Source: Frigidibacter oleivorans
Lineage (GTDB): Bacteria > Pseudomonadota > Alphaproteobacteria > Rhodobacterales > Rhodobacteraceae
Direction: 5' to 3'
Assembly (NCBI RefSeq): GCF_003993775.1
Contig: NZ_RJRZ01000004.1
Coordinates: 216,686 to 280,685 of the forward strand
Length of the DNA stretch: 64,000 bases
Shown one piece after another: positions 8,170-16,944 of this stretch. How positions within the stretch are numbered: position 1 is the stretch's first letter; each line of letters opens with the position of its first letter. The translations under genes were made by a program, and so were the position numbers. The notes beneath the pieces are model-generated. The model had not been told where the DNA came from. It saw only the letters and a program-made list of their open reading frames with translations, and did not search any database.

Positions 8170-9129
8170 ATGCGGACCGCCTGCCGGACCCGTGGCCGGA
8201 CCCGTGCCGTCCTCACCGGACTGGCGCTGGTCGCGCTGGCGGCCTGCGAGCCCGTGGCGCCGGTGACGGCCCCGGCGCCGCCGGCGCGGCCGCAGGTGAC
8301 CGCCGCCCCGCCCGAACCCTCGGAAGACAGCGAGAGGATCCGGCTGCGGCTGGCGCTGGTGCAGGCGAACCTGCTGGACAAGGGCCTGCTGCGGACCGAT
8401 GGCGGCGGGCGCGACACGCCCTACAACGCCCGGCAGCTGGCCGACAACTTCATTCGCATCGCGCTTTACGACGAATATGCGCCCGGCAGCTCGGGCCTCG
8501 TCGCCCGCCAGACGGCAAGCCGCCTGCGCCGCTGGGAACAGCCGGTGCGGATGGCGCTGGAATTCGGCCCCAGCGTCAGCGAGGCGCAGCAGGCGAAGGA
8601 CCGGGCGGATGTGACGGCCTATGCCGCGCGCCTGTCGCGGATCACCGGCCTGCCGATCCGCATGGTCGGCCCCGAGGCCGCGAATTTCACCGTGCTGGTG
8701 CTGAACGAGGACGAACGCCGGGCCGCCGGCCCGCGCCTGCGCCAGCTTCTGCCCGGGATCGACGGCGGCAGCAGCGCGATGATCACCGGCCTGCCCGAGC
8801 CGATCTTCTGCGCGGTCTTCGCCTTCTCGCCGGGCGCCGGCGGCAGCTATACCCGCGCCATCGCCATCGTGCGCGCGGAACATCCCACCCGGATGCGGCT
8901 GTCCTGCTTCCACGAGGAAATCGCGCAAGGACTGGGCCTGGCCAATGACAGCCCCTCGGCCCGCCCGTCGATCTTCAACGACGACGACGAGTTCGCGCTG
9001 CTGACGGGCATGGACGAGCTGATGCTGAAGATGCTCTACGATCCCCGCCTGCGCCCCGGCATGACCCCGGACGAGGCGCGGCCCATCGTCGAGACGATGG
9101 CGCGCGAGTTGCTGGGGGGCGACAGTTGA
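8170..9129 (+). CDS. DUF2927-domain lipoprotein
   Basis: 319 aa. The N-terminus is a lipoprotein signal (positively charged start, LTGLALVALAAC lipobox). A Pro/Ala linker follows, then a domain matching DUF2927, common in Rhodobacteraceae. It contains CFHEEIAQGLGL, which resembles a metallopeptidase HExxH helix whose last His is replaced by Gln, and SIFNDDDEFALLT further on. It is therefore probably an exported protein of the cell envelope with a peptidase-like fold of uncertain activity. It starts two bases after the telA-like stop and is followed after 21 nt by the SPFH gene. Confidence 0.8.
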   Translation: MRTACRTRGRTRAVLTGLALVALAACEPVAPVTAPAPPARPQVTAAPPEPSEDSERIRLRLALVQANLLDKGLLRTDGGGRDTPYNARQLADNFIRIALYDEYAPGSSGLVARQTASRLRRWEQPVRMALEFGPSVSEAQQAKDRADVTAYAARLSRITGLPIRMVGPEAANFTVLVLNEDERRAAGPRLRQLLPGIDGGSSAMITGLPEPIFCAVFAFSPGAGGSYTRAIAIVRAEHPTRMRLSCFHEEIAQGLGLANDSPSARPSIFNDDDEFALLTGMDELMLKMLYDPRLRPGMTPDEARPIVETMARELLGGDS

Positions 9130-9150
9130 ACCCATGACGGAGACAGGCAG

Positions 9151-10263
9151 ATGAGCATCTTCGACTTCCTCAAGGGCGAGTTCATCGACGTCATCCACTG
9201 GACGGACGATACCCGCGACACGCTGGTCTGGCGGTTCGAGCGCGAGGGCCATGCGATCAAGTACGGAGCCAAGCTGACGGTGCGCGAGGGCCAGGCGGCG
9301 GTCTTCGTGCACGAGGGGCAGCTGGCCGACGTGTTCGGGCCGGGTCTCTACCTGCTCGAGACCAACAACATGCCGGTGATGACCACGCTGCAGCACTGGG
9401 ATCACGGCTTCCAGTCTCCCTTCAAGTCCGAGATCTATTTCGTCTCGACCGTGCGGTTCAACGGGCTGAAATGGGGCACCCGCAACCCGGTGATGGCGCG
9501 CGATCCGGAATTCGGGCCGGTGCGGCTGCGCGCCTTCGGCAGCTATTCGGTCCGCATCGCCGATCCGGGCCTGTTCCTGAAGGAAATCGTCGGCACCGAC
9601 GGCGAATTCACCGCCGACGAGATCAGCGAACACCTGCGCAACGTCATCGTGCAGGAATTCGCGCGGGTGGTGGCGACCTCCGGTATCCCGGTGCTCGACA
9701 TGGCGGGGAACACGGGCGAGTTCTCGAAGATCGTCACGCAGGCCATCGCGCCGGTCGTCGCGGCCTACGGGCTGGAATTCCCCGAGCTGTATGTCGAGAA
9801 CATCTCGCTGCCCGAGGCGGTGGAGGCGGTTCTGGACAAGCGCACCTCGATGGGGATCGTCGGCGATCTGAGCCGCTATGCCCAGTTCTCGGCGGCCGAG
9901 GCGATGGGCAAGGCGGCGGAGACGCCCAATTCGGGCATGGGCGCAGGCATCGGCGCGGGGCTCGGCATGGCCATGGGCCAGCAGATGGCGCAGGGCCCCT
10001 GGGGCGGTGCACCGGCCGCGGCACCCGCCGCCGCGCCGCCCCCGCCCCCGCCGCCGGCCCGCCAGTGGCATCTGGCCGCGGACGGCGCGGCCAAGGGCCC
10101 CTTCCCCGAGGCCGAGCTGCGCGGCATGGCACAGTCCGGCGCGCTGACCCGCGCCAGCATGGTCTGGTCGCCGGGGATGGAGGGGTGGAAGGCCGCGGGT
10201 GACGTCCCCGAGCTTGCCGCGCTCTTCGCACAGGTGCCGCCGCCGCTGCCGCCCGGGGCCTGA
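9151..10263 (+). CDS. SPFH-domain protein with C-terminal GYF_2 domain
   Basis: A 370-aa protein. The first about 255 residues match the SPFH/'virion core' family (stomatin/prohibitin-like; YdjI-type), beginning MSIFDFLKGEFIDVIHWTDD. A flexible Gly/Ala/Met region and a proline run lead into a GYF_2 domain at about 305-358 (RQWHLAADGAAKGPFP...MVWSPGMEGWKAA). SPFH proteins form large membrane-associated assemblies; GYF_2 is a peptide-binding module. A good ribosome binding site (GGAGACAGG) precedes the ATG. It sits between the DUF2927 lipoprotein and the zinc-ribbon membrane protein, two bases from the latter. Confidence 0.87.
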   Translation: MSIFDFLKGEFIDVIHWTDDTRDTLVWRFEREGHAIKYGAKLTVREGQAAVFVHEGQLADVFGPGLYLLETNNMPVMTTLQHWDHGFQSPFKSEIYFVSTVRFNGLKWGTRNPVMARDPEFGPVRLRAFGSYSVRIADPGLFLKEIVGTDGEFTADEISEHLRNVIVQEFARVVATSGIPVLDMAGNTGEFSKIVTQAIAPVVAAYGLEFPELYVENISLPEAVEAVLDKRTSMGIVGDLSRYAQFSAAEAMGKAAETPNSGMGAGIGAGLGMAMGQQMAQGPWGGAPAAAPAAAPPPPPPPARQWHLAADGAAKGPFPEAELRGMAQSGALTRASMVWSPGMEGWKAAGDVPELAALFAQVPPPLPPGA

Positions 10264-10265
10264 TC

Positions 10266-11369
10266 GTGGCTGACATCGCGGCGACCGCCGCGCGCGAGGT
10301 GCATTATCCCTGCGACCGGTGCGGCGCCGACCTGCGCTTTGCCCCCGGACAGACTAGCCTCGTCTGCGACCATTGCGGCCATCTGCAGCAGATCGCCGCC
10401 CCCGCCGCGCCGGAGGCGGCGACGGGCCTGCGCGAACTCGCCCTGAAGGACGGGCTCGCCGCCGACCTGCCGCCCGGGACCGAGGTCGAGGCGCGGACCA
10501 CCCATTGCCCGAACTGCGGCGCGCTGGTGGAATTCGCGGGCGACCGCCATGCCAGCGAATGCCCGTTCTGCGCCACGCCCGTCATCGTCGATACCGGCAC
10601 CCACCGCGCGATCAAGCCGCAGGCTCTGATCCCGTTCGCGCTGACCGAGGAGGCCGCCCGCGCCGCCCTGGGCCGCTGGCTGAAATCGCGCTGGTTCGCG
10701 CCTTCTGGCCTTGGGGAATTCGCGCGCAAGGGGCGGCGGATGCAGGGCATCTACACGCCCTTCTGGACCTTCGACGCCGATACCCGCAGCCGCTATGCCG
10801 GGCAGCGGGGCGATGCCTATTACACCACCCGCACCGTGCGGCGCGACGGCAAGACCCGGACGATCCGCGAACGGCATATCCGCTGGCGCCCGGTGCAGGG
10901 CACGGTGGCGCGGCGCTTCGACGACGTGCTGGTGCTGGGCTCGACCAGCCTGCCGAAGCCGATGACCGATGCGCTGGCGCCCTGGGATCTTGCGGCGCTG
11001 GTGCCGTGGCGGGACGACTACCTGTCCGGCTTCCTGGCCGAGGGCTACACCGTGCCGCTCGCCGCCGCGCATGGCGAGGCGCGCGAGGCGATGGCGCGGG
11101 TGATCGCGAGCGATGTGCGCGCCGATATCGGCGGCGACGAACAGCGCGTCACCTCGGTGGACACGGTGCATCAGCGCGAGACGTTCAAGCATGTGCTGCT
11201 GCCGGTCTGGGTCGCCGCCTACAAGTATCGCGGCGAAAGCTATCGCTGCGTGGTCAACGGCCAGACCGGCAAGGTCGACGGCGAACGCCCGTGGTCGCCG
11301 TGGAAGATCGCGCTGGCGGTCCTGCTGGCGCTGGCCGTGGCGGCGGCGGTCTATGCGCTCAGCCGCTGA
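10266..11369 (+). CDS. Double zinc-ribbon membrane protein
   Basis: 367 aa starting with GTG at 10266. Two zinc ribbons are visible: CDRCG...CDHCG at about residues 17-39 and CPNCG...CPFC at about 80-102. A large middle domain (GIYTPFWTFDADTRSRYAGQRGD) follows and the protein ends in one membrane helix (WKIALAVLLALAVAAAVYAL). It is often annotated as 'primosomal protein N'-like' because of the zinc ribbons, but no helicase motifs are present. It closes the operon that begins at 5926. In related gene sets, such zinc-ribbon proteins accompany SPFH proteins of the YdjI type. Confidence 0.78.
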   Translation: MADIAATAAREVHYPCDRCGADLRFAPGQTSLVCDHCGHLQQIAAPAAPEAATGLRELALKDGLAADLPPGTEVEARTTHCPNCGALVEFAGDRHASECPFCATPVIVDTGTHRAIKPQALIPFALTEEAARAALGRWLKSRWFAPSGLGEFARKGRRMQGIYTPFWTFDADTRSRYAGQRGDAYYTTRTVRRDGKTRTIRERHIRWRPVQGTVARRFDDVLVLGSTSLPKPMTDALAPWDLAALVPWRDDYLSGFLAEGYTVPLAAAHGEAREAMARVIASDVRADIGGDEQRVTSVDTVHQRETFKHVLLPVWVAAYKYRGESYRCVVNGQTGKVDGERPWSPWKIALAVLLALAVAAAVYALSR

Positions 11370-11431
11370 GGCGGTCGCCCTTCTGGCCCGTTCCGGCCCT
11401 TGCCGGCCCCGGGGGGCGCGACTAGAAGGCT

Positions 11432-11443
11432 GATAGCGCTATC
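11432..11443. promoter_or_regulatory. LacI-family-type operator in front of the sugar kinase
   Basis: A perfect 12-bp palindrome, GATAGCGCTATC, with a T on its left. This matches the TGATAGCGCTATCA type operator used by sugar-responsive LacI-family repressors in alphaproteobacteria at all but the last position. It ends 13 nt before the kinase start codon and two bases before the ribosome binding site, so a bound repressor would block the gene. Confidence 0.6.
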
Positions 11444-11456
11444 TGGGAGGATGCAC

Positions 11457-12386
11457 ATGATCCTGTGCTGCGGCGAGGCCCTGATCGACATGCTGCCGCG
11501 CAAGACGGCCGAGGGCGCCCCCGCCTTCGCGCCCCATGCGGGCGGCGCGGTGTTCAACACCGCCATCGCGCTTGGCCGGCTGGGGGCGGAGACCAGCTTC
11601 CTGTCGGGCCTGTCCACCGACCTGTTCGGGCAGATGCTGGTGGCCGAACTGGCGGCGTCGGGCGTCGATGCGGCGCTGGCCGTCCGCTCGCCCCGGCCGA
11701 CGACGCTGGCCTTCGTCACGCTGTCGAACGGCCAGGCGAGCTATGCCTTCTATGACGAGAACACCGCCGGCCGGATGCTGTCGCCCGCCGACCTGCCCGC
11801 CCTGCCTGACGGGGTGACGGCGCTGTTCTGCGGCGGGATCAGCCTGATGGTCGAACCGGGCGGGGCGGCCTATGAAAGCCTGTTCCTGCGCGAGGCGGGG
11901 CAGCGCGTGACGATGCTGGACCCGAATATCCGCCCCTCCTTCATCGCCGACGCGGCGGCCTATCGCACCCGGATCGGGCGGATGCTGGCCGCGGCCGACA
12001 TGGCGAAGGTGTCGGACGAAGACCTGCGCTGGCTGGAAGGCGAGGGCGCGGTCGCCGATCTGGCGCAGGGCCTGCTGGCGCGCGGGCCGAAGGTCCTGTT
12101 CGTGACTGAGGGCGCGGCCGGCGCCCATGCCTTCACCGCGCGCGGACATGTCTTCGTCCCCGGCCGGGCGGTGACGGTGGCCGATACCGTGGGCGCGGGC
12201 GACACGTTCAACGCGGGCGTACTGGCGGCGCTGCAGGCCAGCGGGCTGCTGACAAAGGCGGGCGTCGCCGCGCTCGACGCGCAGGCGCTGACCGCGGCGC
12301 TGAGCCTCGGCAACCGCGCGGCCTCGGTCACCGTGTCGCGGGCGGGGGCGAACCCGCCCTATCCGCACGAACTGCCCGCGGCCTGA
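11457..12386 (+). CDS. PfkB-family sugar kinase (fructokinase-like)
   Basis: A 309-aa ribokinase/PfkB family kinase. The family ATP/phosphate motif [17 protein letters not shown], with the catalytic Asp, lies near residue 245, and the N-terminal sugar-binding motif [18 protein letters not shown] near residue 25-42. The N-terminal [13 protein letters not shown] and overall length suggest fructokinase, but 2-keto-3-deoxygluconate kinase is possible. The ATG at 11457 was preferred to the one at 11451 because GGGAGG (11445-11450) abuts the latter. A LacI-type operator lies immediately upstream. The stop overlaps the dtd start by one base. Confidence 0.85.
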   Translation: MILCCGEALIDMLPRKTAEGAPAFAPHAGGAVFNTAIALGRLGAETSFLSGLSTDLFGQMLVAELAASGVDAALAVRSPRPTTLAFVTLSNGQASYAFYDENTAGRMLSPADLPALPDGVTALFCGGISLMVEPGGAAYESLFLREAGQRVTMLDPNIRPSFIADAAAYRTRIGRMLAAADMAKVSDEDLRWLEGEGAVADLAQGLLARGPKVLFVTEGAAGAHAFTARGHVFVPGRAVTVADTVGAGDTFNAGVLAALQASGLLTKAGVAALDAQALTAALSLGNRAASVTVSRAGANPPYPHELPAA

Positions 12387-12841
12387 TGCGGGCGCTGATC
12401 CAGCGGGTGGCCGAGGCGCGGGTGACGGTGGGGGACCGGATCGCCGGCGAGATCGGGCCGGGGCTGCTGATCCTCGTCTGCGCGATGCAGGGCGATGGCG
12501 AGGCCGAGGCGCAGGCGCTGGCCGCGCGGGTGGCGAAGCTGCGCATCTTCCGCGACGCGGACGGCAAGATGAACCGCGCCCTTGCGGAGGCGGGCGGCGC
12601 GGCGCTGGTCGTCAGCCAGTTCACGCTGGCCGCCGACACGTCGCGCGGCAACCGGCCCGGCTTTTCCGCCGCCGCCGCGCCGGATCGGGGGCGGACGCTC
12701 TACGAGGGTTTCGCGCAGGCGCTGCGGGATCTGGGCCTGCCGGTGGCCATGGGCGAATTCGGGGCGGACATGCGGGTGGCGCTGGTCAATGACGGGCCGG
12801 TGACGATCTGGATGGACACGGCCGACCGCGCCCGGGCCTAG
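12386..12841 (+). CDS. dtd: D-aminoacyl-tRNA deacylase
   Basis: DTD hydrolyses D-aminoacyl-tRNAs (and Gly-tRNA(Ala)), a proofreading step in the cytoplasm. The 151-aa product has the usual length, begins [15 protein letters not shown], and carries the two signature motifs: SQFTLAADT (around residue 75) and the GP-containing [11 protein letters not shown] at the C-terminus. It is translationally coupled to the preceding sugar kinase by a TGATG overlap. Confidence 0.95.
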   Translation: MRALIQRVAEARVTVGDRIAGEIGPGLLILVCAMQGDGEAEAQALAARVAKLRIFRDADGKMNRALAEAGGAALVVSQFTLAADTSRGNRPGFSAAAAPDRGRTLYEGFAQALRDLGLPVAMGEFGADMRVALVNDGPVTIWMDTADRARA

Positions 12842-12872
12842 CAGCGCTCCGCCTGAAGGGCCCGCCACCCGG

Positions 12873-13793
12873 TCATGACGGCGGGGCCGACTGGCGCTGG
12901 CGCGACCGTTCCAGACCCAGCTGGTGTTCGCGCCAGATGATCAGGATGCCCGCCAGCACGATCAGCGCCGCCCCGGTCAGCACCACCGGCGTCGGCACCT
13001 CGGCGAAGGCGACATAGCCCACCAGCAGCGCCAGCAGCATCGAGGCATATTCGAAGGGCGCCACCACCGAGGCCGGCGCGAACCGATAGGCCGAGGTCAG
13101 CAGCACCTGCCCGATCCCGCCGCAGGTTCCGGCCAGAACCAGCAGCGCCGCCGTCCCCGGCGAGGGCAGCACCCAGCCCCAGGGCAGGGTGACGAGCGAC
13201 AGCAGCGCGCCGTTCACCGAGAACCAGAACACGATCGCGCTGGTGCGTTCCTGATGGACCATGCCGCGGATGAAGACCTGCGCCAGCGCCGCGAACACCG
13301 CGCCCACCAGCGCCATCATCGCCCCCGTCGCCTCTACCGGGGCCATCCCGCCCTCGCCGAAGCTGCCCAGACGGGGCGACAGCACGATCAGCACCCCCAC
13401 CAGCCCCAAGGCCACCGTGGCGATGCGGAACAGCCGCACCTCCTCGCCCAGAAACATCGCGGCGAAGATGACGGTCAGCAGCGGGGCGGCATAGCCGATC
13501 GCCGTCGCCTCGGGCAAAGGCAGAAGCCCGAGCGCGGCAAAGGCGAAGCCCATGGCGACGGTGCCCGCCAGCGCCCGCCACAGATGCGACAGCGGCCGGG
13601 CGGTGGCAATGCCGCTGCGGATGTCGCCGGTCGCGATCAGCCAAACAAGGATCACCGGCACCGCAAAGGCCGAGCGGAAGAACACGATCTCGCCCGGCGG
13701 CACGTCGTCGGAGATGAGCTTCACGATGCTGGCCATGCTGACGAAGACCAGGACCGACGCGATCTTGAGCACGATACCGCGCAGCGGCTGCAT
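12873..13793 (-). CDS. EamA/DMT-family transporter
   Basis: A 306-aa protein with about ten hydrophobic helices arranged as two EamA repeats, of the drug/metabolite transporter superfamily. The substrate cannot be told. The start at 13793 is supported by GGAAGG seven bases upstream; the frame is open 19 codons further but without a site. It is convergent with dtd and divergent from the gene at 14135 across a 341-nt gap. Confidence 0.85.
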   Translation of the reverse strand: MQPLRGIVLKIASVLVFVSMASIVKLISDDVPPGEIVFFRSAFAVPVILVWLIATGDIRSGIATARPLSHLWRALAGTVAMGFAFAALGLLPLPEATAIGYAAPLLTVIFAAMFLGEEVRLFRIATVALGLVGVLIVLSPRLGSFGEGGMAPVEATGAMMALVGAVFAALAQVFIRGMVHQERTSAIVFWFSVNGALLSLVTLPWGWVLPSPGTAALLVLAGTCGGIGQVLLTSAYRFAPASVVAPFEYASMLLALLVGYVAFAEVPTPVVLTGAALIVLAGILIIWREHQLGLERSRQRQSAPPS

Positions 13794-14134
13794 GGCGAAT
13801 CCTTCCAGGGCGGGCGCTGCCACCAAGGGATGAGGGTCCGGAAATTGCAAGGCCCGGGCGAATCAAATGCCGCAGCGCAACAATCGCCGGTTGCCGTATT
13901 GGCCACGATGTTGCGCCGGTGAAAGGCCTGTCGCAGCACTGTTTCCCGGAAAATTCCGAAATTGCCACATTCCCATCCCAAAGCACATTTGATTTATACG
14001 TAAGGTTAGGTCAGAATAGATATCGGGATTGGGGGATGGCAGGGCCGTCCGAAAGGCATTGCAGTGCGAGGCGGATGGCTTCGCGTGATGGGTGCGGATC
14101 GCAGGGGCGCGCCGGGACAAAGGAGAATTGGACG
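13794..14134. other. 341-nt intergenic region with AT-rich core
   Basis: Separates two divergent genes. It holds an unusually AT-rich patch for this genome (about 13935-14025) and otherwise no ORF with a ribosome binding site, tRNA or recognisable riboswitch. It presumably carries both promoters. Confidence 0.6.
13989..14018 (+). promoter_or_regulatory. Candidate promoter for the 126-aa protein
   Basis: TTGATT (13989-13994), an 18-nt spacer and AGAATA (14013-14018), in the most AT-rich part of the gap. It implies a 5' leader of about 110 nt. Weak match; offered only as the best candidate. Confidence 0.3.
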
Positions 14135-14515
14135 ATGACGAAGATGTCGGAGTTCGCGATGCATCTGGACGTGGCGCCGGTGCTGCAGAACGTGGACATG
14201 CGGGTGCAGCACGATGCCAATGCCAGCGCCGTCGCCTGGATCGGCGACCCGAGCAACCAGATCGAACTGTGCAAGGCCATGACGTTCTTCGAACATCTGC
14301 TGACGCATGGCCGCCGTCAGGTAAAGTTCTACGAAAGCCTCGCACCGATGTCGCGCGCCTCGTTCTTCAAGATGAAGCGCCGCTGCCTCGAGGCCGGGCT
14401 GATCCACCAGTCGGTCTGCAGCCGCTATATCGAGCCGGACCGCCAGCGCATCCTCGACATCGTGCAGATGACCTTCCCGACGCTGTGCCAGAAGGTCTGC
14501 GACCGGGTCGACTGA
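14135..14515 (+). CDS. Uncharacterised 126-aa protein with possible winged-helix C-terminal half
   Basis: 126 aa, with a strong AAGGAG ribosome binding site ending 8 nt before the ATG. I do not recognise the family. Residues 45-100 have the spacing of a small helix-turn-helix/winged-helix fold (a helix around LCKAMTFFEHLLTH, then MSRASFFKMKRRCLEAGLI as a possible recognition region). Two cysteines occur late (QKVCDRV region). No signal peptide or membrane segment. It is preceded by a long AT-rich leader and followed, on the other strand, by a secreted protein gene. It may be a small regulator; that is inference. Confidence 0.7.
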   Translation: MTKMSEFAMHLDVAPVLQNVDMRVQHDANASAVAWIGDPSNQIELCKAMTFFEHLLTHGRRQVKFYESLAPMSRASFFKMKRRCLEAGLIHQSVCSRYIEPDRQRILDIVQMTFPTLCQKVCDRVD

Positions 14516-14543
14516 CCGCGCCGGCGGACCGGGCGCGCCGTCC

Positions 14544-15155
14544 TCACTCGGCGCAGACCCAGACCGCGCCGCCGACCACCACCACGCTCGCCGCAGCGCC
14601 GGCAAGCGCGGCCGGGGCGGCCAGCACGCCCGCCATCGTGGTGCCAAGGCTCGACAGCGAGGCGGCGAGCCCCGTGCCGCTGCCCGACAGGATCACGGCG
14701 CCGGAATTGTGCCGCACCGCCTGCACGCCCGACTCCACCGCGACATCGGCCACCTCGCGGGCGCCGGCGGCGGTTTCGTTGACCAGTTCGCAGACGCGCC
14801 CCGTCTCCTCGCACAGGCCATAGGTATCGCGGGCGCCCATGGCCAGACCGCTGAACCCGTTCAGTACCGGATCGTGCTGCAGGCAGAAAACGCCCCGTTC
14901 CTGTTCGGTCAGGTCCGGCGCCATATGGGCGATCACCACCCGCGCCGGGCACTGCCCGTCCTCCAGCAACCAGCGTTCGCGGCGCGAGGACCAGACGTCG
15001 GATTCGTCGTTATAGCCCAGCGTCACCGCGACGCCCTCGATCACCGCCGAACAGACCTGCGCCTCGGCGCGGGCGGGGGCGGGCAGCACCAGGGCGGGCG
15101 GAAGGGCGGCCGCGACAAGGCCGCAGGCGAGGAACGGGCGCGAAAACTGGCGCAT
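14544..15155 (-). CDS. Uncharacterised secreted/membrane-anchored protein
   Basis: 203 aa. A clear Sec signal peptide covers residues 1-30 (cleavage after APARAEA). The mature part has five cysteines (CSAV, QCPA, FCLQH, GLCEE, RVCEL) suggesting disulphide bonds in the periplasm. The C-terminal 55 residues are an Ala/Gly/Val-rich hydrophobic stretch (LSSLGTTMAGVLAAPAALAGAAASVVVVGGAVWVCAE) that may insert in the membrane. No family recognised. It is convergent with the gene at 14135. Confidence 0.65.
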   Translation of the reverse strand: MRQFSRPFLACGLVAAALPPALVLPAPARAEAQVCSAVIEGVAVTLGYNDESDVWSSRRERWLLEDGQCPARVVIAHMAPDLTEQERGVFCLQHDPVLNGFSGLAMGARDTYGLCEETGRVCELVNETAAGAREVADVAVESGVQAVRHNSGAVILSGSGTGLAASLSSLGTTMAGVLAAPAALAGAAASVVVVGGAVWVCAE

Positions 15156-15553
15156 GGACGGCTCCGGCTGCTCGATCGGTCGGGTGGGGTCCGGTGCCCG
15201 GCGGGCGACCCTCTTGCGCGCAATCTACCGTCTCTGCGCGCGGCGCGACAGGGGCCGGCGCGGCGCGGCAGGTCACGGTCCCGTCAGCGGGGCACCGGGC
15301 CGCGTCACCTTGACATGCGCCCCGATCTGCGCCATCTGCGTCACGTGCCGACCTCCGCTGCCGCGTGAGCAGCCGCATGTCCCGACGCGCCGTTGCGCCG
15401 CAGGGGATGCCAGGAACGGCAAGCCGGTTCCCAAGTCACGCCAGGGGTCCAGCGGTCCGACGGACCGCACCCGCCCCCTCTGCCCGCGGCCTGCCGCGGG
15501 CGATCCCCGTTCGCGCGGCCCTGTTGTCCGCGCCCGACCGAAAGAACCGTCCC
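15156..15553. other. 398-nt region upstream of the DEAD-box helicase gene
   Basis: Between a minus-strand secreted protein gene and the helicase. It contains two strong hairpins on the helicase-sense strand: GCGGTCC/GGACCGC (15452-15468, 3-nt loop) and CCCGCGG/CCGCGGG just after it (about 15483-15500). Neither is followed by a U-run. An open frame in phase with the helicase begins at 15365, but its residues show no similarity to known helicase N-termini. It is probably a long structured 5' UTR, as is common for DEAD-box cold-shock helicase mRNAs. Confidence 0.45.
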
Positions 15554-16897
15554 TTGACCGTTTCCTCCCCCGCCGCGATCCAGTCCTTCGATGCGCTCGA
15601 CCTCGACAAGCAGGTGCTGGCCAATCTGAAGACCATCGGCCTGACCACTCCCACCCCGATCCAGGCCGAGGCGATCCCCTCGATCATCGCCGGCCGCGAC
15701 CTGCTGGGCCTCGCCCAGACCGGCACCGGCAAGACCGCCGCCTTCGGCCTGCCGATGGTGACGCGGCTGATCCGCTTCGGCCGCCGCCCGGCGCCGGGCA
15801 CGGTGCGGGCGCTGATCCTCGCCCCCACCCGCGAACTGGCCACCCAGATCGCCGACAACGTCACCGCCTATGCCGACGGCACCCCGATCCGCGTGTTCCG
15901 CGTGGTGGGCGGCGCCTCGATCAACGTGCAGGCCGAAAAGCTGAAGCGCGGCGTCGACGTGCTGATCGCCACGCCGGGCCGGCTGCTGGACCTGCTGGAC
16001 CGCCGCGCCCTGACGCTGGCCGAGGCGAAATATCTGGTGCTGGACGAGGCCGACCAGATGCTCGACATCGGTTTCATCCATGCGCTGCGCAAAATCGCGA
16101 AACTGCTGCCGAAGGACCGCCAGACCCTGCTGTTTTCCGCCACCATGCCGAAGCTGATGGAGGAACTGGCGGACAGCTATCTGACCGAACCCGTGCGCGT
16201 GGCGGTGAACCCGCCCGGCCAGGCGGCCGAGAAGATCCGCCAGCATGTGCATTTCGTCAACCAGGGCGACAAGGCGCGGCTGCTGTCGGACTATCTGGCC
16301 AAGCATCCGGGCGAGATGGCGATCGTCTTCGGCCGCACCAAGCACGGGTCGGAGAAGCTCGCCAAGCTGCTGGACGGCTGGGGCCATTCGGTCGCGGCGA
16401 TCCACGGCAACAAGAGCCAAGGCCAGCGGGAACGGGCGCTCGCCGCCTTCCGCAGCGGCGAGACCGAGGTGCTGATCGCCACCGACGTGGCGGCGCGGGG
16501 GCTCGATATCCCCGACGTGAAGCATGTCTACAACTACGACCTGCCGAACGTGCCCGACCAGTATGTGCACCGCATCGGCCGGACGGCGCGGGCGGGCAAG
16601 GACGGGCGCGCCGTGGCCTTCTGCAGCCCGGGCGAGATCGGCGAGCTGCGCGCCATCGAGAAGTCGCTGAAGACCGGCAGCATCGAGGTGATCGGCGGCG
16701 AGGTGCCGCTGGACACCGGCGCGCCGGCGCGCAAGCCCGGCAGCGGGCGCCCGTCCCGGCCGCAGGGCGGCCAGCCCCGGTCGCAGGGGGGCAAACCGCA
16801 GGCGGCGAAGCCCAAGACCGGTGGCGAGGCGATGCCCAAGCGCAAGCGCCCGGCCCGCCGCCCCTCGCGCCGGCCGAAGGGCGAACAGGCGGCGTAA
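15554..16897 (+). CDS. DEAD-box ATP-dependent RNA helicase
   Basis: All helicase motifs are present: Q motif (TPTPIQAEAIP), motif I (AQTGTGKT), Ia (PTRELA), II (DEAD), III (SATMP), and VI (HRIGRTARAG). A basic Arg/Lys/Gly/Pro tail of about 75 residues follows. This fits RhlE-type helicases acting in ribosome assembly or RNA turnover. The start is uncertain: homology begins close to SFDALDLDKQVLANL, so I chose the in-frame TTG at 15554 (447 aa). In-frame ATGs at 15365 and 15377 would add 63 or 59 residues of Arg/Pro-rich sequence. No strong ribosome binding site is seen at any of them. Confidence 0.88.
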   Translation: MTVSSPAAIQSFDALDLDKQVLANLKTIGLTTPTPIQAEAIPSIIAGRDLLGLAQTGTGKTAAFGLPMVTRLIRFGRRPAPGTVRALILAPTRELATQIADNVTAYADGTPIRVFRVVGGASINVQAEKLKRGVDVLIATPGRLLDLLDRRALTLAEAKYLVLDEADQMLDIGFIHALRKIAKLLPKDRQTLLFSATMPKLMEELADSYLTEPVRVAVNPPGQAAEKIRQHVHFVNQGDKARLLSDYLAKHPGEMAIVFGRTKHGSEKLAKLLDGWGHSVAAIHGNKSQGQRERALAAFRSGETEVLIATDVAARGLDIPDVKHVYNYDLPNVPDQYVHRIGRTARAGKDGRAVAFCSPGEIGELRAIEKSLKTGSIEVIGGEVPLDTGAPARKPGSGRPSRPQGGQPRSQGGKPQAAKPKTGGEAMPKRKRPARRPSRRPKGEQAA

Positions 16898-16944
16898 ACC
16901 CCGCCCCCGCTTGATAGGCCGCGCCCGCCGCGATAGGCGGGCGC

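Noticed and set aside
15452..15468. Intrinsic terminator before the DEAD-box gene
   Set aside because: A good stem but no following T-run on either strand; treated as leader structure.
15365..15553. 63-residue N-terminal extension of the DEAD-box helicase
   Set aside because: Arg/Pro/Ser-rich with no family similarity and overlapping stable hairpins; more likely 5' UTR, although it cannot be ruled out.
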